Assembly (NCBI GenBank): GCA_017454745.1
Contig: JAFTCL010000023.1
Coordinates: 1 to 57,612, forward strand
Direction: 5' to 3'
Origin: Kiritimatiellia bacterium
GTDB taxonomy: Bacteria > Verrucomicrobiota > Kiritimatiellia > RFP12 > UBA1067
Length of the DNA: 57,612 nucleotides
The notes beneath the pieces are model-generated. The model had not been told where the DNA came from, searched no databases, and saw only the letters and a list, made by a program, of their open reading frames with translations. This document shows, in pieces, positions 25,655 through 34,415 of this stretch (within the stretch, counting starts at the first letter, position 1; the number at the start of each line of letters is the position of its first letter). The translations under genes were made by a program, and so were the position numbers.

Positions 25655-26974
25655 TTATCCTTTGCGGTTGCGGCGGACTATGATCAGGGCAAAGACAGAC
25701 CACAAGGCCAGCATCGCGAGGGAAATCAACCATACCGGCAACCAGCCCAGTTTGTAAACCAACGGCACCGCAAGGGCAGTCCAAAGCCCGCCCCCCATGA
25801 AGGGTTCGTGCAACAGCTGCTTGTACCCGAAACTGATCACCGCCGGAGTGCGGTTTTCCGGGTCAACCGTGCGCAGCAGCATAAGCCCGGTGGCAGTAAC
25901 GCCGGTTGACTGTCCAAACTCGGCGATCGCCCGCTCGAACCAAAACGTGCGGAACACCCGGCGGGCCACAAAAAGCACGATGAAAACGCTGTACAAAGTT
26001 CCGCATACCGCAAGAATCGCGAGCGGTAACCAGTTGGCGGCCACCACCGAAAGTTTGATGGTGGATATGGCGGACACCACCAAAAAGTCAAGTGCAGCAC
26101 CGGATATCCGCTCCATTTGCACCCGGTCCACCAACAGGGTTTTACGCAATTTCTTGGTGATTAATTGCAACAGTACGCCGCCAATCATGCAGAAAGGAAA
26201 GAGCGGGAACCCCCTTATGTTCAGACAGCGATGCATTACGTAACCGATCAAAACCGCAATGCCAACCACCACAATGTGCCAGGCCAAGGAGTCGATCGAA
26301 TCGCTCATAACGGTTTGCAGCCCGGCCGACGGGCGCTGGTTCTTAAGGTGGAAGCCACGGCGCTCAAAAATACGGCGATCTTCAAAAGCCCGCACTTCCT
26401 TTACGTAACCGTGACGGTGCGCCCATTGTATCAGCACCATACCCAGCACAACGCCGACCACCATACCGATGGTCGCCATAGTGAAACCGAGCGCCACACC
26501 GTCCGTCCAACCGATTTCCGAAAAACTCTCCGCCATGCCGCCGGCAGTACCGTGCCCGCCCTGAAAACCGATCTCCAGCAGATTGCCGAAGGTCTCCGGT
26601 ACCCCGAACGCCTTTACCAGCACAAAACCGGCCAGCCCTAAACCGACCACATACTGGCCCCACGCCAACAGTTGCCCAACCACCAGCTGCGGGAACGCCA
26701 AACGGAACACATCCCTGATTTTCGGGGTTGCAGCGCCAAGAAAAATCGTCGCGAAAATAATGTTGATCAAAAATCCCGGCAGCTTACCGGCGACTTTAAC
26801 GCATTCCTCCGGAATCCACCGGCCGCATACGGAAACCACGGCCAAGCCGACCAGTCCGCCAATCACCGAACTGGGCAAATATAACCGCTGAAAAAGCGAA
26901 CAATTTACCCGCAGTAATTTTCCTACGAACAACAACGCGCACAGCGCGATAAAACAAACAACACCATTTTCCAA
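25655..26974 (-). CDS. gltS: Sodium/glutamate symporter, GltS family
   Basis: 439 residues and about ten transmembrane segments. The two inverted-repeat reentrant motifs of GltS are present: GGHGTAGGMAESF near residue 145 and GQSTGVTATGLMLLRTVDP near 355. GltS imports L-glutamate with Na+. The start appears to be TTG (26974), with AGGG about 8-12 bases upstream and no nearer ATG. Last gene of a minus-strand series that starts with gdhA; it lies 49 bp after the NifA-like regulator gene. The context ties it to glutamate metabolism, consistent with the assignment. Confidence 0.9.
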   Translation of the reverse strand: MENGVVCFIALCALLFVGKLLRVNCSLFQRLYLPSSVIGGLVGLAVVSVCGRWIPEECVKVAGKLPGFLINIIFATIFLGAATPKIRDVFRLAFPQLVVGQLLAWGQYVVGLGLAGFVLVKAFGVPETFGNLLEIGFQGGHGTAGGMAESFSEIGWTDGVALGFTMATIGMVVGVVLGMVLIQWAHRHGYVKEVRAFEDRRIFERRGFHLKNQRPSAGLQTVMSDSIDSLAWHIVVVGIAVLIGYVMHRCLNIRGFPLFPFCMIGGVLLQLITKKLRKTLLVDRVQMERISGAALDFLVVSAISTIKLSVVAANWLPLAILAVCGTLYSVFIVLFVARRVFRTFWFERAIAEFGQSTGVTATGLMLLRTVDPENRTPAVISFGYKQLLHEPFMGGGLWTALAVPLVYKLGWLPVWLISLAMLALWSVFALIIVRRNRKG

Positions 26975-27023
26975 AACCTAAACCCTTTGACGCTTGTTAT
27001 AAGTCAAATTACCACCTCTGAAA

Positions 27024-28571
27024 TCAATCATCATCCCTGCCGATATCCAGAATTCCCAATTTCCCCAACTTGTAATTCATCATACGCGAACTAACACCCA
27101 ATTCCCGCCCGGCGGCCGCGCGGTTTCCGTTGTGACGCTTTACCGCGTTCTCCAAAATCCGGCGCTCGGCAATTGCGAGCTGCTCCCGAAGCGAAAGTTT
27201 CTCATCAGGGCGAAACGGGTCTTCCGCAAATTCCGGGGTTTGCAGCGCGGCCGGGAGGTTATAGCTGTGAATAGTGTCATCTTTGGCGGTAAGCACCGCA
27301 CGCTCGATACAATTCTCAAGCTCGCGGACATTGCCCGGCCAATTGTAGGATTGAAGCATGTTCATCGCCGGAGATGAAATACGGGTAACGTGCCGACCGT
27401 GCTGCGCGCTCTTCTTGGCCAGGAAATGGTGGGCAAGCAACACGATATCCCCGCCGCGGGCGGACAAATCGGGCATCATGATCGGAAACACCGAAAGTCG
27501 GTAGTACAAGTCTTCGCGGAAAAGTTTTTTGGACATCAAGTCTTCAAGGTTGCGCGAGGTAGCCGCAATAAAACGGACATCACTCCGGATAACCTCGTTA
27601 GATCCGACCCGAGAGAATGTACGGTCCTGCAAAAAGCGCAGCAGCTTTACCTGAACGGCAATGGATAAATCGCCGAATTCGTCCAAAAACAGCGTTCCCC
27701 CGTTGGCCGCCTCGGCCCTACCGATACGGCGTTCGCGCGCATCGGTGAACGCCCCTTTCTCATGTCCGAACAGCTCCGACTCCACCAGCATCTCGGGCAT
27801 GGCGGCACAGTTCAGCACCACGAACGGCTTGTCCTTGCGGGCAGACAGCGACTGGATTTCCTGCGCGACCAATTCCTTGCCGGTGCCGCTCGCCCCGCGA
27901 ATCAGCACAGTAACCTCGCTGGACGCCACTTGGCGTATCTGCTCGTACACCGACCGCATCTCGGTACAGTCGCCTATCATCCGTTTGGGAAGGCCGTCGG
28001 CCAGCATCCCGCGAAGCTTCCGGTTTTCGTTTACCAACGCCTCGCGCTCGGTGCATTCCTCGCGGAATGTCGCCGCCGCCTCGGCCGTGATGTTGGCGAT
28101 AATCTCCAACAGCGCGACATCCTTGGCCAACGCGGCGGGATTGTCGCGCATTTCGCGGTCGACGGAAAGAGTGCCAATAACCTGCCCCTGCCGAATCAAC
28201 GGCACACAAATGAAGGAAAGCGCCTCGTCGGCCCCGCGGGACTTAGTGCGGTTGAGGAACCGACGGTCCTTTCGGACATCGCGGACAATTTCCGCCTTGC
28301 CGCTTTTTGCGACCAATCCCGTGATACCCTCGCCTATGCGATAACGCCCCAGCGCCCGCTCCTCGGCGTTCAGCTGCTTTGACGATGCCTCAATCCGCAA
28401 CTCATCGCCTTCCAGAAGCGTGAAGGTACCCCGCAACATTCCCATGCTGCGGTCCAGAATGTCAATAACCTGCTCCAAAAGCCGGCGGAGGTCCCGTTCG
28501 CGGACAACCGCCGTTGATATCTCCTGCAACACCGCGATATCGCACGGCACTTTGGCACTCTTACCTTCCAT
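27024..28571 (-). CDS. NifA-like sigma-54 activator with GAF domain (GAFTDA variant)
   Basis: 515 residues: GAF domain (about 27-170), AAA+ domain with Walker A GASGTGKE (226-233), contact loop at 273-278, LFLDEFG (Walker B, 294-300), WPGNVRELEN (411-420), and a Fis-type HTH (480-505, NRAAAGRELGVSSRMMNYKL). Layout and GAF sequence resemble NifA. The sigma-54 contact loop reads GAFTDA rather than GAFTGA; the F and T that touch sigma-54 are kept. The GAF domain should bind a small metabolite such as 2-oxoglutarate, an inference from NifA. It sits between the redox/GDH genes and the glutamate symporter, 25 bp after the former, so it probably regulates nitrogen or glutamate metabolism. No nif structural genes are in the window. 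Confidence 0.9.
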   Translation of the reverse strand: MEGKSAKVPCDIAVLQEISTAVVRERDLRRLLEQVIDILDRSMGMLRGTFTLLEGDELRIEASSKQLNAEERALGRYRIGEGITGLVAKSGKAEIVRDVRKDRRFLNRTKSRGADEALSFICVPLIRQGQVIGTLSVDREMRDNPAALAKDVALLEIIANITAEAAATFREECTEREALVNENRKLRGMLADGLPKRMIGDCTEMRSVYEQIRQVASSEVTVLIRGASGTGKELVAQEIQSLSARKDKPFVVLNCAAMPEMLVESELFGHEKGAFTDARERRIGRAEAANGGTLFLDEFGDLSIAVQVKLLRFLQDRTFSRVGSNEVIRSDVRFIAATSRNLEDLMSKKLFREDLYYRLSVFPIMMPDLSARGGDIVLLAHHFLAKKSAQHGRHVTRISSPAMNMLQSYNWPGNVRELENCIERAVLTAKDDTIHSYNLPAALQTPEFAEDPFRPDEKLSLREQLAIAERRILENAVKRHNGNRAAAGRELGVSSRMMNYKLGKLGILDIGRDDD

Positions 28572-28595
28572 ACGCCAGCGTCACCCTTTCCTCCC

Positions 28596-30623
28596 CTATT
28601 TATCCAACAGCCGCAACGCTCCAGTCGGGCAGTTGTCCACGCAAAGGTGGCAGTCACGGCATCCGGCAATGGCGGAAGGATCGTTAAATTCAGGCTTGAT
28701 GACGGTTTTGAAACCACGCCCGACAAGTCCCAGCAGCCCCTTCTTGGCAATCTGCTCACACACCCGCACGCATTGGTTGCAGGTGATGCACTTGCGCTGG
28801 TTCCGCTCGATGGCAACTAAATCGGTCTCCACATATCCGGTGTGGAAATCACCGCGCAACCGCTGGGTGTCGGTACGCAACAGGTTGGCGTAACGGATAA
28901 GCTTGCAGTCCGCGTAATCGTGGCAACCGCACTTTAGACACCGCTTGGCTTCCGCCATCGCCGTCTCGGCGGTCAATCCAAGATTAACCTCCTTGAAATC
29001 ACGGCGGCGCTCTTCTGCCGAACGCTGCGACATCTTAACCCGCGGAATCCGAGACTCGTCTTTGAAATTATCCGCCGTAAGATTACGCTCCGACACCACC
29101 GGCTCGACCGGCTCGTAATGTCCGCCGGCGAGAAACGCATTGACCGCCAACGCGGCTTCGTTCGCCTGGGCGATGGCGGCAATGGCGATTCCGGCGCCCC
29201 GATTGACAGTGTCGCCGCAAGCGAAAACGCCGGGAAGCGATGTTTCAAAATTCTTCGGATCGGCGGCGATGGTGCCTTTTTCGGTTTTCGGCATCAACTC
29301 AAAACCCTCTGGGTCGTTGCGCTGGCCGACCGCGATAATCACCGTATCCAGTTCGATGGTATCGAACTTGCCCGGCACCGGGACCGGCTTGCGACGGCCG
29401 CGCTCATCCGGCTCGCCAAGCTCCATCACCTGTAATTTCGCGCCGACCACATGGCCGTCGCGTCCCAAGATTTCGTCCGGGGTGCAGAGGAATTTAAAGA
29501 CCACGCCCTCTTCCTCCGCCTCGGCGATCTCGATATCCTCCGCCGGCATTTCCTTGCGGGTACGGCGATAAACCACATAAACCTCTTTGGCACCGCAACG
29601 TACTGCGGTACGGCAAGCGTCCATCGCGGTATTGCCGCCGCCGACAATCGCCACGCGGTTGCCGATTTCCACCGACTGCCCGGTTACCACGGCGCGAAGG
29701 AAGTCAATGCCACCCCACACGCCTTGCAGATCTTCGCCCTTTACGCGCATCGGAGTGGATTTCCAAGCGCCGTTGGCAACGACCAGGGCATCAAACTGTC
29801 CGCGCAAATCCTCTAACTGGGCATCGCGTCCAATTTTAAAGTTGTTTACAAACTTAACCCCGAGCGCGGCAATCGCATCCGTCTCGCACTTCAAAATGCT
29901 CTTCGGCAACCGGTATTCGGGAATCCCGTAGCGGAGCATCCCGCCCATCTCCGGCATCTGGTCGTAAACGGTTACCGCATGGCCATACTGCGCCAGCTTG
30001 AACGCAGCGGACAAACCGGCCGGCCCGCCACCAACTATACCGACTTTTTTGCCGGTCGGCGACGACACCGGAATCGGGTGCTCGTTACCGTCGGCCCGAA
30101 CCTTGTCGGCGGCGAAATACTTAAGATGCGCAATGGAAATCGGGGACTCCACCAAACCGCGCCGGCAATGCTTTTCGCAGGGATGCGGGCATACGCGGCC
30201 AATCGCCGCCGGCAAGGGGAAGGTCTCCTTGATTGTGGCGACCGCATCGGCGAAACGCCCCTCGGAGATTTCCTTGACGTACTTTTGGCAATCGGTGTGT
30301 GCCGGACAGTTAAGCTTGCATGGACCAAGGCAATCACCGTCGTGATCGCCCATCAACAGTTCCATCGCCAACTTGCGCGCCCGTATGGCGCGTTCGCCAT
30401 TTGTGGTCACCACCATGCCGTCAGTGGCCTTGGTAGCGCAGGCGCGGAGAAGCTTCGGACATTTCTCAACCTCAACCACGCAAATCCCGCACGCTCCGTA
30501 CGGACTCAGCTCTTTCATAAAACAGAGGTTGGGGATTTCTATACCGGCCTTTTCCGCCGCAGCCAAGACGGTGGTACCCTCTTCCACCTCGACCGCCACT
30601 CCATCAATAGTAAGCTTAATCAT
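28596..30623 (-). CDS. Ferredoxin-GltD fusion oxidoreductase subunit (Stn/Nfn-like, NADPH-binding)
   Basis: 675 residues from the ATG at 30623, preceded by GGAG; an upstream in-frame ATG (30659) has none. Domains in order: plant-type 2Fe-2S ferredoxin (1-80, CFMKELSPYGACGIC), a His/Cys cluster region (CLGPCKLNCPAHTDC), then a GltD/NfnB-like flavoprotein (185-530). The flavoprotein has an FAD site GGGPAGLSAA and an NADP(H) site VGGGNTAMD followed by YRRTRKEMPA, whose arginines are typical of NADPH binding. The C-terminus carries several 4Fe-4S motifs (CLKCGC, CITCNQCVRVC, CRDCHLCVDNCPTGAL). It overlaps the NuoF-like gene by 8 bp. With the NuoF- and NuoE-like partners this matches the make-up of the Sporomusa-type transhydrogenase Stn. 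A hydrogenase or formate dehydrogenase partner is an alternative, but no H-cluster or molybdopterin subunit is nearby. Confidence 0.88.
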   Translation of the reverse strand: MIKLTIDGVAVEVEEGTTVLAAAEKAGIEIPNLCFMKELSPYGACGICVVEVEKCPKLLRACATKATDGMVVTTNGERAIRARKLAMELLMGDHDGDCLGPCKLNCPAHTDCQKYVKEISEGRFADAVATIKETFPLPAAIGRVCPHPCEKHCRRGLVESPISIAHLKYFAADKVRADGNEHPIPVSSPTGKKVGIVGGGPAGLSAAFKLAQYGHAVTVYDQMPEMGGMLRYGIPEYRLPKSILKCETDAIAALGVKFVNNFKIGRDAQLEDLRGQFDALVVANGAWKSTPMRVKGEDLQGVWGGIDFLRAVVTGQSVEIGNRVAIVGGGNTAMDACRTAVRCGAKEVYVVYRRTRKEMPAEDIEIAEAEEEGVVFKFLCTPDEILGRDGHVVGAKLQVMELGEPDERGRRKPVPVPGKFDTIELDTVIIAVGQRNDPEGFELMPKTEKGTIAADPKNFETSLPGVFACGDTVNRGAGIAIAAIAQANEAALAVNAFLAGGHYEPVEPVVSERNLTADNFKDESRIPRVKMSQRSAEERRRDFKEVNLGLTAETAMAEAKRCLKCGCHDYADCKLIRYANLLRTDTQRLRGDFHTGYVETDLVAIERNQRKCITCNQCVRVCEQIAKKGLLGLVGRGFKTVIKPEFNDPSAIAGCRDCHLCVDNCPTGALRLLDK

Positions 30624-32325
30624 TGATCGCTCCAAATTTGCAGGTTGCTTTGCATGCACCGCACTTGATGCACTTCGTCTGGTCGATGACGTGCGGGTTC
30701 TTCACCGTTCCGGTAATCGCACCCACCGGGCAATTTCTCGCGCACATGGTGCAGCCACGGCACTTAACGGGGTCAATCGTAAACCGCCGCAACGCCGCGC
30801 ATTCTTTAGCCGGGCACTGCTGCTGGCGGATGTGCGCGTCGTACTCGTCGCGGAAATAGCGGATGGTGGTCAGCACCGGATTCGGCGCGGTCTGTCCAAG
30901 ACCGCACAACGCGCCGTCTTTGATGCCTCGGCAAAGCTCTTCCAGCAACTCCACGTCGCCCTCTTTGCCCTTGCCCTCGGTAATCCGCACCAGCGTTTCA
31001 TGCAAGCGCTTGGTGCCGATCCGGCAATGCACGCACTTACCGCAACTCTCCTTGGCAGTGAAGTCGAGGAAGAAACGGGCCATGTTGACCATACAGGTTG
31101 AATCGTCCATGACCACCATGCCGCCGGACCCCATGATGGCTCCGGTCGCGCTCAATTCTTTGTAATCGATGCGGGTATCAAGCAGCGATTCCGGGATGCA
31201 ACCGCCTGACGGGCCGCCCATCTGCACCGCCTTGAACTTTTTGCCATCGCGAATGCCACCGCCAATGTCGAATATGACATCGCGCAGGGTAAGCCCCATC
31301 GGGATTTCCACCAAGCCGCCGCGCCGGATTTTTCCGGTAAGGGCGAACACCTTGGTGCCTTTGGAGTTCTCGGTTCCCATCGCGGCAAACGCCTTACCGC
31401 CATTGAGATTAATCCAAGCGACGTTGGCAAAGGTTTCGACGTTGTTGATGTTAGACGGTTTCTGGATGTACCCCTTCTCGGCTGGGAACGGGGGTTTCAG
31501 GCGCGGCATACCGCGGTTACCCTCCAGCGACTCGATCAGGGCGGTCTCTTCGCCGCAAACGAACGCTCCCGCGCCAGCCTTGATGCGGATCTCGCAATCA
31601 CCCATAATGCCGGCGGCGGTCGCGTCGGCAATCGCCTTTTCCAGACGGATAATCGCCAGCGGGTACTCGGCGCGGACATAAACGAAAGCGCGTTTCGCCC
31701 CGATCGCGTATGCCGCGATCAGCATTCCTTCCAAAAGCGAGTGCGGATCGGATTCAATAACCGCGCGATCCATGAACGCGCCGGGGTCGCCCTCGTCGGC
31801 GTTGCAAATCAGGTACTTTTCGTCGCCTTTGGAATTGCGGGCGGCGTTCCACTTGAACCAGGTCGGGAAACCCGCGCCGCCGCGCCCGGCCAAACCGGAA
31901 ATCTTGATCTCCTCGATTACCTCTTCCGGAGTCATGCTCTCGCGGACTTTGGCAATGGCCTTGTAACCGTCCGCCGCCCGGTAGCTGTCAATCGATTCCG
32001 GGTCAATAATTCCGCAATGGCGAAGCGCGATACGGGTCTGCTTGGAAAGGAAACTCTCGTCATCGCAGGAAATCCTCAAATCCTCAACGCCGGAAAGGTC
32101 GCCGCTCTTCGCCGCATCAACAATCCGCTGGGCATCCTTATCCTGAACACGGACCAGGCGGGCTTTCAAATCCTGACCTTCGTACAGATCGATAATCGGC
32201 TCCAGGTAACACATGCCGATACAGCCGGTGATTCCGACCTCCGCGCCAAGCTGCGACAGGGCACTGTGGAGCTTTTTCGCCCCCGCCGCGATACCGCAAC
32301 TGCCTTCTCCGATAACTATTCGCAT
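30616..32325 (-). CDS. NuoF-like NADH-binding flavoprotein with extra ferredoxin domains
   Basis: 569 residues from the ATG at 32325, with AAAGG 8 bases upstream; a GTG at 32334 lies inside that ribosome site. N-terminal thioredoxin-like 2Fe-2S domain (GEGSCGIAAGA...GCIGMCYLEP). The NuoF core has the FMN/NADH motifs GRGGAGFPTWFKW and CNADEGDPGAFMD, a SLBB region, and the N3-type 4Fe-4S site SCGKCVHCRIGT with a later C in ALCGLGQ. Two C-terminal 4Fe-4S motifs (CRGCTMCARNCPVGA and CIKCGACKATCKFGA) are typical of HydB/HndC and of bifurcating enzymes. It should exchange electrons with NAD(H). It sits between its NuoE-like and GltD-like partners. Confidence 0.93.
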   Translation of the reverse strand: MRIVIGEGSCGIAAGAKKLHSALSQLGAEVGITGCIGMCYLEPIIDLYEGQDLKARLVRVQDKDAQRIVDAAKSGDLSGVEDLRISCDDESFLSKQTRIALRHCGIIDPESIDSYRAADGYKAIAKVRESMTPEEVIEEIKISGLAGRGGAGFPTWFKWNAARNSKGDEKYLICNADEGDPGAFMDRAVIESDPHSLLEGMLIAAYAIGAKRAFVYVRAEYPLAIIRLEKAIADATAAGIMGDCEIRIKAGAGAFVCGEETALIESLEGNRGMPRLKPPFPAEKGYIQKPSNINNVETFANVAWINLNGGKAFAAMGTENSKGTKVFALTGKIRRGGLVEIPMGLTLRDVIFDIGGGIRDGKKFKAVQMGGPSGGCIPESLLDTRIDYKELSATGAIMGSGGMVVMDDSTCMVNMARFFLDFTAKESCGKCVHCRIGTKRLHETLVRITEGKGKEGDVELLEELCRGIKDGALCGLGQTAPNPVLTTIRYFRDEYDAHIRQQQCPAKECAALRRFTIDPVKCRGCTMCARNCPVGAITGTVKNPHVIDQTKCIKCGACKATCKFGAIND

Positions 32326-32407
32326 ATCAAGCACCTTTCAAAACTTAACAAAACGTCTACTCAACCACGAGTCCGCTACCGCATTCCCCGATACGGCAAC
32401 GGCACCG

Positions 32408-32893
32408 TCATTTGCCCTCGTCGCGAATCCCGCGCAGTATAGCCTTGGCCTTGGCGGGAGTGAGCGAACCGTACGCGGTTTCGTTAACCATCATCACCGG
32501 CGAAAGCGAGCAACAACCCAAGCAAGCCACTTCTTTGAGCGAGAACACCCCGTCTGCGGTGGTTTCACCATCGCCAATTCCCAATTCCTCCTTGATGGCC
32601 TTGGCGATAGTGTCCGCCCCGTTAACATGGCAGGCGGTACCTTTGCACAACAGAATCAGGTTCTTGCCCACTGGTTGCAGCCGGAACTGGGAATAGAAAG
32701 TCGCCACGCCCAGCACCTTGGCAGGCGACACCTTTTGGTGTTCGGCGATTCTGTAAACCGCGTCAATCGGCAGGTACCCGTAAACCTCCTGCGCCTTCTG
32801 CAAAATCGAAACCAGAGCGTGTTCGTCGCCTTCAAACTCCCGGAACACCGGTTCTAGAAGCGACAGGTCGCTCTTAACGCAATTTTCACACAT
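32408..32893 (-). CDS. NuoE-like 2Fe-2S thioredoxin-fold subunit
   Basis: 161 residues from the ATG at 32893, preceded by AGAAGGAG. The in-frame ATG at 32974 lies upstream of the likely promoter and terminator. It has the NuoE/HydC helical N-terminus (EVYGYLPIDAVYRIAEHQKV, ATFYSQFRL) and the thioredoxin-like 2Fe-2S domain with CKGTAC and CLGCC providing four cysteines. This small subunit shuttles electrons with the NuoF-like flavoprotein. First gene of the three-subunit set, 82 bp before the NuoF-like gene. Confidence 0.93.
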   Translation of the reverse strand: MCENCVKSDLSLLEPVFREFEGDEHALVSILQKAQEVYGYLPIDAVYRIAEHQKVSPAKVLGVATFYSQFRLQPVGKNLILLCKGTACHVNGADTIAKAIKEELGIGDGETTADGVFSLKEVACLGCCSLSPVMMVNETAYGSLTPAKAKAILRGIRDEGK

Positions 32894-32913
32894 GGTGACT
32901 CCTTCTTTTACAA

Positions 32914-32964
32914 CAAAAAAAACGACGGGCGCCAAAGGGTATATATGATACTCTTGGCACCCGT
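32914..32964 (-). terminator. Intrinsic terminator of gdhA
   Basis: On the minus strand, ACGGGTGCCAA pairs with TTGGCGCCCGT (outer stem 32925-32964), extended inward by AGTAT/ATACC pairing, and is followed by eight T residues. It lies 20 bp after the gdhA stop and would separate gdhA from the redox genes. Confidence 0.82.
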
Positions 32965-32974
32965 TGTTTGTCAA
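32945..32974 (-). promoter_or_regulatory. Putative promoter of the nuoE/nuoF/gltD-like genes, embedded in the terminator hairpin
   Basis: On the minus strand TTGACA (32974-32969), 18 bases, TATCAT (32950-32945). The -10 element and spacer lie inside the gdhA terminator hairpin. Transcription would start near 32938, leaving a leader of about 45 bases. Confidence 0.5.
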
Positions 32975-32984
32975 TGGCTAATGT

Positions 32985-34352
32985 TTAGCAAACGCCTTGG
33001 GCCACCATTGCGTCCGCAACCTTGGTGAAGCCGGCAATGTTCGCGCCAACCATGTAATTGCCCTTCTTGCCGTACTTGGCGGCGGCTTCCCACGCGTTGT
33101 CGTGGATCGACTTCATGATGCCTTTGAGTTTGGCGTCGACCTCTTCGCGCGTCCAGCTGAGGCGCTCGGAGTTCTGCGACATCTCAAGGCCGGAGGTCGC
33201 CACGCCGCCCGCGTTGGACGCCTTGCCCGGGGAGTACATGATCTTCGCGCGGACAAACTTGTCGATCGCTTCCGGGGTCGAAGGCATGTTGGCACCCTCG
33301 CCGACCAGCGTACAGCCATGCTTGAGCAGGTATTCGGCATCCTCGCCATTCAGCTCATTCTGGCGGGCGCACGGGAAGGCGGCGTCAATCTTGTCCGCAA
33401 TCTGCCAGCTGTTCTTCTTGGCTACGAACTGGACGCCCTTGGCCTTGATCTCGGAAAGCTCGCCGCGTTTGACGGTCTTGAGTTCCATAACCTCGGCCAG
33501 CAATTCCGGCGTGATACCGTCCTTGACGTAAATGGAGCCAGAACGGTCGGAGAGCGTAAGCACCTTGGCGCCCAACTGCAACAGCTTCTGCGCCGCGAAG
33601 GATGCGACGTTGCCGGAACCGGAAATCACGCACAGTTTGCCCTCGAAATTCTGCTTGCGCATCGCCAGCATATTCTCGGCGAAATAAATGTTGCCGTAAC
33701 CGGTCGCCTCGGGACGGATCAGCGAGCCGCCGTAGGAGAGCCCTTTGCCGGTCAGAACCCCGGTCCACTCGTTGGCGAGACGCTTGTACTGTCCAAAAAG
33801 ATAACCGATTTCGCGGCCGCCCACGTTCATATCGCCGGCGGGAACATCGGTGTCCGGGCCGATGTGGCGGAACAGCTCCGTCATGAAGCTCTGGCAGAAC
33901 CGCATCACCTCGGCGTCGCTGCACCGCTTGCCGGGGGTATGGGGGCTCTGTTTAGGGTTGAAGTCCGAACCGCCCTTGCCGCCGCCCATCGGCAGCGTGG
34001 TGAGGGAGTTTTTGAACACCTGCTCAAAACCAAGGAACTTAAGGACCGACAGGTTGACCGACGGATCAAAACGCAGGCCGCCTTTGTACGGGCCGATTGC
34101 CGAGTTGTACTGCACGCGGTAACCGCGGTTAACCCGCACGCCCCCTTTGTCGTCCACCCACGGAACCCGGAAAATCACCACCCGCTCCGGCTCAACGATC
34201 CGCTCCAGAATCGCGTTCTCTTTATACTGCGGGTTGGCATCCAGCACCGGACCCAGGGTCGAAAGGACTTCCTCGGCCGCCTGCAGGAATTCGGGTTCGT
34301 TCGGGTTCTTCGCCCGAAGGTCTTTCAGCACTTGATCAGCATACTTGTTCAT
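32985..34352 (-). CDS. gdhA: NADP-type glutamate dehydrogenase
   Basis: 455 residues from the ATG at 34352, with AGAGGAAAAG just upstream; the longer frame to 34406 would run through the operator dyads. Conserved blocks: GPYKGGLRF, LTTLPMGGGKGGSDF with the catalytic Lys region, DVPAGDMNVGGREIGYL and the Rossmann SGSGNVASFAAQKL. The size and motifs match hexameric NADP-specific GdhA (about 447 residues), which makes glutamate from 2-oxoglutarate and ammonium. After GSDFNPK there is a run QSPHTPGKRCSD where Escherichia coli has only GKSEG, a small insertion. It is first in the group with the NADPH-linked redox subunits, NifA-like regulator and GltS. Confidence 0.95.
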   Translation of the reverse strand: MNKYADQVLKDLRAKNPNEPEFLQAAEEVLSTLGPVLDANPQYKENAILERIVEPERVVIFRVPWVDDKGGVRVNRGYRVQYNSAIGPYKGGLRFDPSVNLSVLKFLGFEQVFKNSLTTLPMGGGKGGSDFNPKQSPHTPGKRCSDAEVMRFCQSFMTELFRHIGPDTDVPAGDMNVGGREIGYLFGQYKRLANEWTGVLTGKGLSYGGSLIRPEATGYGNIYFAENMLAMRKQNFEGKLCVISGSGNVASFAAQKLLQLGAKVLTLSDRSGSIYVKDGITPELLAEVMELKTVKRGELSEIKAKGVQFVAKKNSWQIADKIDAAFPCARQNELNGEDAEYLLKHGCTLVGEGANMPSTPEAIDKFVRAKIMYSPGKASNAGGVATSGLEMSQNSERLSWTREEVDAKLKGIMKSIHDNAWEAAAKYGKKGNYMVGANIAGFTKVADAMVAQGVC

Positions 34353-34383
34353 CTTTTCCTCTGTTACAAAATCGGCAGTCGCA

Positions 34384-34398
34384 TTACATATCATGTAA
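34384..34398 (-). promoter_or_regulatory. gdhA upstream dyad 1 (operator candidate)
   Basis: TTACATATCATGTAA: a near-perfect 15-bp palindrome (TTACAT-N3-ATGTAA), 32 bases before the gdhA start codon. A second copy lies 32 bp further upstream. Confidence 0.65.
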
Positions 34399-34415
34399 CT
34401 CATCACGGCATAAAG

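Noticed and set aside
27024..28571. NifA-like regulator considered as evidence for nitrogen fixation
   Set aside because: No nif structural or cofactor genes are in the window; the neighbours are glutamate and redox genes.
30616..32893. NuoE/NuoF pair considered as part of respiratory complex I or a bifurcating hydrogenase
   Set aside because: No membrane Nuo subunits and no HydA with an H-cluster are nearby; the third subunit is a ferredoxin-GltD fusion instead.
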